From Flammeovirgaceae bacterium UBA4659 (GTDB taxonomy: Bacteria; Bacteroidota; Bacteroidia; Cytophagales; Cyclobacteriaceae), in contig DHLV01000112.1 in assembly GCA_002405445.1 (NCBI GenBank), forward strand, positions 1 through 12,181: DNA of 12,181 bases, given 5' to 3'. Position numbers and translations under genes: made by a program. The first letter of the stretch is position 1, and each line of letters begins with the position of its first letter. Shown one piece after another: positions 7,625-12,181 of the stretch. The notes beneath the pieces are model-generated. The model saw nothing but the letters and a program-made list of their open reading frames with translations, was not told where the DNA came from and searched no databases.

Positions 7625-9180
7625 ATGTTTACAATCGTGATTGTAGCCCTCATTGGGTTATTCGTCTTCGTTCTGATCAGCTCCATGCTCAGGCGCTACA
7701 AACGCTGTCCGTCCGATCGCATATTGGTTGTGTACGGTAAAGTGGGCGGTGGCGGCTCAGCCAAATGTATCCACGGTGGTGCAGCATTCATTTGGCCCGT
7801 TTTTCAGGATTACGCTTTCATGGACCTTACGCCCATTTCTATTGAAGTGAACCTGACCAACGCGCTGAGCAAGCAGAATATCCGCGTGGACGTGCCCTCA
7901 AAATTTACCGTAGGTATTTCTACCGATACAGGTGTAATGGAAAATGCAGCCGAGCGCTTGCTGGGTTTGCAACGCCAGGATGTGCACGCCCTTGCCCATG
8001 ATATTATTGTGGGGCAAATGCGGCTGGTGGTAGCCATGATGGACATAGAAGAAATTAATACCAATCGCGATAAATTCTTGCTGAACGTATCTCACAATGT
8101 AGAAGTGGAATTAAAAAGATCGGTTTAAAACTCATCAACGTTAACATCACCGACATCAAAGACGAAAGCGGCTACATCGCTGCATTGGGTAAAGAAGCAG
8201 CAGCGAAAGCGATCAACGAAGCAAAGATCCGTGTGGCAGACCAGGAACGCCTTGGTGACATTGGCAAGACCGAAGCGGAGAAAGAACGAGACATCAAGGT
8301 GGCTGAGATGGTACGCGACCGCGACACCCAAGTGGCCGTAACGGTGAAGGACAAAGAAGTTTTGATTGCCGGGGCGAGGCGAGATGAGCAGATCGGTAAA
8401 GTTGAGGCGGAACGAGATACACGGATCAAATCTGCAGAGGCAAACGCCCTGGCCGTAACAGGCGAAAATCAATCTAAGATTGCCATCGCCAACTCAGACT
8501 CGCAACGCAGGGAGCGCGAAGCTGAAGCGCTAAAAAAGGCGATTGCAGCAGAAAAAGTGCAGGCTGCCAAAGCATTGGAAGAAGCCTACCTGGCCGAACA
8601 GAGAGCCGAAGCTGCCCGTGCAGAACGCGAGCGCGCGTCACAAAATGCCAACATTGTGGTGGCGGCTGAAATACAAAAGCAAAAAGCAATTATTGAGGCC
8701 CAGGCCGATGCTGAAAAGTTGCGTGAGCGGGCCAAAGGTGAAGCGGATGCCATCTATGCCAAACTCGAAGCGGAAGCCCGCGGTATGTATGAGATGTTGA
8801 CCAAGCAGGCGCAAGGTTTGAAACAGATTGTGGAAGCCTCTGGCGACAACGCCCGTGATGCTGTGCTGCTGTTGATCGTAGACAAGCTGCCCGAATTGGT
8901 TCGCCTGCAAACCGAAGCCATCAAAAACATCAAAATCGATAAGCTCACTGTTTGGGATGGCGGCCCTGGCAATGGCGCAGACGGCAAAACCTCAACAGCC
9001 AATTTTATTTCCGGGTTGTATAAATCGGTGCCACCCCTGCAAGAAATATTTAACATGGCCGGCATGGAACTGCCCGATTACCTGAAAGGCAAAACAGCCG
9101 AAGAATTGAAAAATATGGCAGATGAAGCGAAGGCCAAATTAGGCGAAGGAAAAGAGAAGACGGAGCCAACTAAAAAGTAA
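7625..9180 (+). pseudogene. Flotillin (SPFH domain), frame broken once at a poly-A run
   Basis: Two frames together give one complete bacterial flotillin of 518 residues. The first part (7625-8128, 167 codons) has a membrane segment (about residues 2-20) and an SPFH/band 7 domain with DRILVVYGKVGGGG and the NVSHNVEVELK end. The second part is in the -1 frame; its longest open stretch runs from 8119 to 9180. It continues exactly where the family does (IGLKLINVNITDIKDESGYI), then has a long Ala/Glu-rich coiled-coil region and the conserved tail SGLYKSVPPLQEIFNMAGMELP. The break lies at AAAAA (8113-8117); one more A would restore the frame. It may be a sequencing error, a real inactivating deletion or a slip site. 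Flotillins scaffold membrane microdomains; the NfeD-like gene upstream is the usual partner. Confidence 0.85.
8111..8128 (+). other. Frameshift site in the flotillin gene
   Basis: In the upstream frame the codons are TTA AAA AGA TCG GTT TAA, ending the protein at 8128. If the ribosome slips back one base on AAA, the reading becomes AAA AAG ATC GGT. This gives Lys-Lys-Ile-Gly, as expected for flotillins. The site lacks the full tandem X XXY YYZ slippery form. Confidence 0.75.
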
Positions 9181-9262
9181 TCGTTACAGTGCATTGACTG
9201 AATTTTGAGGCAACCAGTAAAAGAGGCCTGGTTTAAGTGTGATATTTTGCTTGATGCACGGC

Positions 9263-9280
9263 ATGTTAAATAGTTAACAT
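9263..9280. repeat. Perfect 7-bp dyad in the gap after flotillin
   Basis: ATGTTAA (9263-9269) and TTAACAT (9274-9280) flank a 4-nt spacer. It is AT-rich and not followed by a T run, so it looks more like a protein-binding site than a terminator. It lies about 130 bp before the small gene at 9411. Confidence 0.5.
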
Positions 9281-9345
9281 TCAATGCGTAATCAATTTCA
9301 CCTGCATATTACTAACGGCCGGTTGCTGTCTGTTGATTGATTTAT

Positions 9346-9389
9346 ATACTAAATAAATTAGTATTTTAATGCTAAAAATATTAGTTTTG
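9346..9389 (+). promoter_or_regulatory. Candidate promoter with overlapping operator-like dyad
   Basis: TAGTTTTG at 9382-9389 matches the -7 consensus TAnnTTTG exactly. The matching -33 position, 20 bp upstream, is TTAG at 9358-9361. This sits inside a perfect dyad, ATACTAA (9346-9352) / TTAGTAT (9358-9364). A repressor bound there would block the promoter. Confidence 0.4.
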
Positions 9390-9410
9390 TTATATCAAAT
9401 TCACAAGGCT

Positions 9411-9758
9411 ATGAAAGTTCTGGAATCACCGCTGATTGGCGCCCGCGCCATTACCGCCCGCGAAAGAGGGGCAAGGCTCTTCCAAGTGAAACAAGTATTG
9501 GCGCAGCACCGCGATACGCTGATTTCAAAATTGATGAATGATATCCCGTACTACATCGCGTTCAAGTACAAAGCCTACGCAACTGCGGCCGAAGTTCAGG
9601 AGATCAAGTCAAAATTGGGTGAATTGCAAAAGAGAGATCTGGACCTTGTCAACTATTCTCAGATTGTCGAATTGATATCACACCGTGACAAGGTGCGCAT
9701 TGGCAACGAGCCGTTTTTCAGGGAAATCGATAATCTGCTGCTCGGCAAATCGGAGTAA
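9411..9758 (+). CDS. Small protein of unknown function, possibly autoregulated
   Basis: This 115-residue protein is not one I recognise. It begins MKVLESPLIGARAITARERG and is mostly charged and probably helical (for example AAEVQEIKSKLGELQKRDLD). A conserved-looking C-terminus reads RIGNEPFFREIDNLLLGKSE. There is no signal peptide or membrane segment. An open frame continues upstream to an ATG at 9369. I prefer the ATG at 9411, because a good -7 element (9382-9389) lies between the two and the extra 14 residues look non-coding. It stands alone between the flotillin unit and the Rhs fragments. The dyad over its promoter suggests repression, perhaps by its own product; that is speculation. Confidence 0.6.
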   Translation: MKVLESPLIGARAITARERGARLFQVKQVLAQHRDTLISKLMNDIPYYIAFKYKAYATAAEVQEIKSKLGELQKRDLDLVNYSQIVELISHRDKVRIGNEPFFREIDNLLLGKSE

Positions 9759-9821
9759 TGACACGTTGGACTGTATCCAACTGTAATGCCCATTGAACGA
9801 CAACATGAATATTTCGGATAC

Positions 9822-9882
9822 GTTTGACCCACCCTTTCAGGAATGGTTTGACCCACCTATTCCGGAATTGGTTTAATTCTCC
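9822..9882. repeat. Direct repeats resembling an IS21-family end
   Basis: GTTTGACCCACC occurs at 9822-9833 and 9846-9857, with a degenerate third copy (GTTTAATTCTCC) at 9871-9882. The period is 24-25 bp. Copies one and two are followed by related sequences ending in GGAAT. Repeated short motifs of this kind are known near the ends of IS21-family elements, and the GGTGGGTCAAAC form (reverse complement) is familiar to me from Bacteroidota members. No transposase gene is present in the window. Confidence 0.45.
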
Positions 9883-9887
9883 GCTGA

Positions 9888-11264
9888 GTGGCGCTTCGCA
9901 ATCTGCAGCAAGATAAGTTCTTTGAAAACAGAAAGCCAGTGAGACGTTTGCAACTAAGCGCGTGGGCACGGTTTAAAATAAAAGCCAGCTACAGCCGCGC
10001 GCCCATACAGAATATCATCGCCAGCGTACTCTCCGGGCAGTATGCCTACAGCAACGGGCTGGAGAGCATTACCCAGGCCACCAATGCATTCAATGCAGGG
10101 CTCGTGGGACTTGCCCCACAGAATGGCGACAACCCCAACGCCCCGAGTGCGTATCTCAACTATATTTTGTTTGACTCCCTCTACGCGCGCAAAGCGGCAG
10201 GAGCGGTACAAGTGCCGCAGGCGGCAGGCTTTGAAGAGCCGCAGCGGGGCAGTGGCTATACCAACAACAATTTGCTTAAATTTGGAAACGATATACAGGT
10301 AAGCCAGACGGGCTACCTCTACATTTGGGTAAGCAATGAGAGTGAAAACACCGAAGTTTGGTTTGACGACCTGAACGTGATCCACCAAAAAACACTGGTG
10401 GCTGAGACCACCGACTATGGCGTATGGGGCGATGTGATGAGGGAGCAGAAGTGGGAGGACTTGGATACGAAATACAGGTACGGGTATCAGGGTAAGTACT
10501 CTGAAAAAGATGATGAGACAGGGTGGAGCCATTTTGAGCTGAGAGAGTATGATGATATCACTGGAAGATGGTTCCAGACAGACCCAGAGGCGCAGTACTA
10601 TTCGCCTTATATCGGCATGGGGAATGACCCAGTAAATGGTATTGATGAGGATGGTGGAAAAAAGGTATGGTATAGTGTTGATGGCCGTTGGGAGAATACA
10701 AGCCATAACACATTCTTCCACAATCTTTTTTATGGTACTCAAAAGTTCGTTGGTGGAAAAAGAGTTTCTGATGATTTCTTTTGGGGTGTAACCCAAACTC
10801 TTAATCCTAGGCCTTGGACTGGCGAATTAAGTGCTTACGTTCCGAATCTTTGGGCGCAAAACAAAGAGACGATAGATAACTCTCATGCAATATGGAGAAT
10901 ACCCGGTCAGTATGTTTATGGGGTAATGGATAACACTTATGTTATGTTACAGCGGGTTAAAGATAGATATCATCTTGATGGATTTGCAGTGACTAATTCA
11001 GAAGGGCAAGAAGCATTGGTGGGGATGCTTAGTTTGGGTTTTGGAAAAAGCGGTCCGTCAACAAAAGTTCTCAGTGCTTCTCAATTTAGCTCGAAATTTA
11101 AAGGAACCTCAATTCTTGCGGGTCCCAAAAAAGAAGTTGGATTAAGAATGCAGTCATATAATAATGCAGCTAGGGCGCACAAGTCCAGTAAACAAGCTCT
11201 CCGTGTCGCAAAAGGATTTAAATCTGTAGCTAAGAAAATTTCTGGAAATGATTATAAAGAATAA
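9888..11264 (+). CDS. 5'-truncated Rhs/YD-repeat protein with core and C-terminal tip
   Basis: The open frame of 458 codons starts with a GTG directly after an in-frame TGA, with no convincing initiation site. It is best read as the C-terminal piece of a much larger Rhs-type protein. Residues about 10-170 match the region before the core in large Cytophagales Rhs proteins, including YLYIWVSNESENTEVWFDDL. The Rhs core follows (about 190-256), with YRYGYQGKYSEKDDETGW, LREYDDITGRWFQTDPE and NDPVNGIDEDGG. The remaining 200 residues are a variable tip with no toxin motif I can name; its end is lysine-rich (AARAHKSSKQALRVAKGFK). G+C falls from 53% (10141-10200) to 25% (11221-11280). In polymorphic toxins the tip is the toxic domain and the next gene the immunity protein. 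Confidence 0.8.
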   Translation: MALRNLQQDKFFENRKPVRRLQLSAWARFKIKASYSRAPIQNIIASVLSGQYAYSNGLESITQATNAFNAGLVGLAPQNGDNPNAPSAYLNYILFDSLYARKAAGAVQVPQAAGFEEPQRGSGYTNNNLLKFGNDIQVSQTGYLYIWVSNESENTEVWFDDLNVIHQKTLVAETTDYGVWGDVMREQKWEDLDTKYRYGYQGKYSEKDDETGWSHFELREYDDITGRWFQTDPEAQYYSPYIGMGNDPVNGIDEDGGKKVWYSVDGRWENTSHNTFFHNLFYGTQKFVGGKRVSDDFFWGVTQTLNPRPWTGELSAYVPNLWAQNKETIDNSHAIWRIPGQYVYGVMDNTYVMLQRVKDRYHLDGFAVTNSEGQEALVGMLSLGFGKSGPSTKVLSASQFSSKFKGTSILAGPKKEVGLRMQSYNNAARAHKSSKQALRVAKGFKSVAKKISGNDYKE

Positions 11265-11694
11265 TTTTTCTCTCCTATGTATATCCCTTCTTATTTACTC
11301 TTGTGGGGATCATCTCAATAAGATAAGGTCTGATGGTGCGGTCAATTATAAGAACAAAGTTTCATCATGTATTTATTTTGAGACCAAACAAGATGTTAAG
11401 AACTTTATCAGGGCAGTCATTGCAGATATCGGTGAAGTACAACAATATGATTCAACAGGTACTGGATTGAAGTTGATTTGGGCTAGAACAGAATTTGCAG
11501 CTATAAATAAACCTGCCGAAATTGAAATTGTAGTGGTGAATGCTTTTGAAACGATTGGGGGTAAACTGGTATATGACAGATCAATCATTACAATACTAGT
11601 TCTTGATACCAAGGGTAACAACCTAATAGAGTCACCTTGGTCAGATAAAATATCCATGTATTTTCAAGATAAGGTCGATAGGTACGTTAAGTAG
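11248..11694 (+). CDS. Predicted lipoprotein, candidate immunity protein of the Rhs tip
   Basis: The product has 148 residues with a typical lipoprotein start: MIIKN, a hydrophobic stretch, then LLIYSCGD with Cys19 as the probable lipidated residue. Tyr at -2 is unusual but tolerated. Only one acidic residue follows the cysteine, so the surface-export signal of Bacteroidota lipoproteins is not obvious and a periplasm-facing position is likely. The rest, about 130 residues, looks like a small alpha/beta domain and matches no family I recognise. It overlaps the Rhs fragment by 17 bp, shares its low G+C and ends just before the next Rhs cassette. This is the place where immunity genes sit, so that role is inferred from context only. 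A periplasmic immunity lipoprotein would suit a toxin acting in the cell envelope. Confidence 0.65.
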   Translation: MIIKNNFSLLCISLLIYSCGDHLNKIRSDGAVNYKNKVSSCIYFETKQDVKNFIRAVIADIGEVQQYDSTGTGLKLIWARTEFAAINKPAEIEIVVVNAFETIGGKLVYDRSIITILVLDTKGNNLIESPWSDKISMYFQDKVDRYVK

Positions 11695-11739
11695 TCGTCC
11701 TCTTAGTGGCCGTTGGTCAAGTTAAAGTTTTTAGTCGTT

Positions 11740-11762
11740 GTTGTTGGTCGCTGACCAACAAC
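11740..11762. repeat. Strong hairpin between the two Rhs cassettes
   Basis: GTTGTTGGTC (11740-11749) pairs perfectly with GACCAACAAC (11753-11762) across a 3-nt loop. It lies 45 bp after the lipoprotein stop and directly before the second Rhs homology (from 11766). Only TTT follows, so it could be a weak terminator or a recombination-related structure. Confidence 0.65.
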
Positions 11763-12181
11763 TTTAGCAAGAAACTTCTTTGAAGACAGAAGGCCAGTAA
11801 GCCGTTTGCAACTAAGCACATGGGCAAAGTTCAAATTACGTGAGGCGGCCTTATCAAAAACGCCTATCACAGGCATTATCGCGAGCGTACTGGCGGGGCA
11901 ATACGCATACAGCAATGGGCTGGAGAACGTGGTGCAGGCAGCCAATACTTTCAATGCAGGACTTTTGGGGCTGGCAAACACCGTTGACGATGCAGACGAC
12001 ACCCGACCATACGCCTACTTGAATTATGTTGTCTTCAACAGCAGCTATGCAAAGGTGGGTGGTGGAGCGAAGCGCGTGCCACTGGGTGCAGGCTTTACTG
12101 AGGCGCAAAGGGCCAGCGGCTATGGGCCCAACAACCTGGTGAAGTTTGACGATGCAGCCTCGCCCTCGTTGGTGTTCTTCA
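11755..12181 (+). pseudogene. Second 5'-truncated Rhs fragment, runs off the right edge
   Basis: After an in-frame TGA (11752-11754) the frame is open to the window end. It encodes a segment clearly homologous to the start of the first Rhs fragment: FFEDRRPVSRLQLSTWAKFK against FFENRKPVRRLQLSAWARFK, GIIASVLAGQYAYSNGLE against NIIASVLSGQYAYSNGLE, and later YAYLNYVVFNSSYAK and GYGPNNLVKFDD. No ATG occurs in the visible frame, so it is unlikely to be translated by itself. G+C is back at 62% (11881-11940), as in the first cassette's conserved part. It is the conserved front of another displaced Rhs C-terminal cassette; its core, tip and partner gene would lie beyond the window. Confidence 0.75.

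Noticed and set aside
8111..8120. Classical programmed -1 frameshift site in the flotillin gene
   Set aside because: The codons TTA AAA do not give the X XXY YYZ tandem slippery form, and I saw no clear downstream stem-loop. A lost A remains the simpler explanation.
8185..9180. Separate gene starting at TTG 8185
   Set aside because: Homology to flotillin continues upstream of this codon in the same frame to 8119. It is therefore the rest of one split gene, not an independent gene.
9212..9233. Possible terminator after the flotillin gene (AACCAG/CTGGTT)
   Set aside because: The stem is only 6 bp with a 10-nt loop, and no T run follows.
9954..10796. 280-codon open frame on the minus strand
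   Set aside because: It lies wholly antisense to the Rhs core, whose plus-strand reading is clearly homologous to a known family. The antisense protein shows no coherent domain.
11840..12022. 60-codon open frame in the second Rhs fragment
   Set aside because: It is out of frame with the segment that is homologous to the first Rhs fragment.

Overview
The window looks like chromosomal DNA from a Bacteroidota bacterium, most likely of the Cytophagales. The evidence is a gldA-gldF-gldG gliding/ABC transporter cluster, a Bacteroidota-style NFACT protein, promoter elements close to the TAnnTTTG type, few Shine-Dalgarno sites, and large Rhs/YD-type proteins with exchangeable C-terminal tips. No tRNA, rRNA or CRISPR array was seen.

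Left part (1-1269, minus strand): a compact three-gene unit. A small conserved protein of unknown function comes first, then a PhnP-like metallo-beta-lactamase-fold hydrolase, then the N-terminal 76 codons of an NFACT (RqcH/FbpA-like) protein that leaves the window. The last start is GTG and shares one base with the preceding stop. A 361-bp divergent gap (1270-1630) follows. It holds three consecutive perfect inverted repeats that no gene explains.

Centre (1631-5686, plus strand): four translationally coupled genes encode an ABC ATPase (GldA type), its permease (GldF), the large auxiliary protein GldG, and a membrane-anchored DUF4340-type protein. Together they look like one inner-membrane transport complex. 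Then come dnaN (DNA polymerase III beta clamp), with a plausible promoter and a strong hairpin terminator, and a two-gene membrane-organisation unit: an NfeD/YuaF-like protein and a flotillin. The flotillin frame is broken once, at a run of five A residues (8113-8117). Reading one base back at that point restores the family sequence exactly.

Right part (9181-12181): accessory DNA. It starts with an orphan small gene whose likely promoter overlaps a perfect dyad. A short tract with 24-25 bp direct repeats follows, resembling an IS21-family end. Next are two tandem 5'-truncated Rhs C-terminal cassettes that share almost the same left boundary. The first keeps its core, has an AT-rich unrecognised tip of about 200 residues, and overlaps by 17 bp a small predicted lipoprotein that is a candidate immunity protein. 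The second runs off the right end. The arrangement is that of a polymorphic-toxin cassette array and is the most interesting part of the window.
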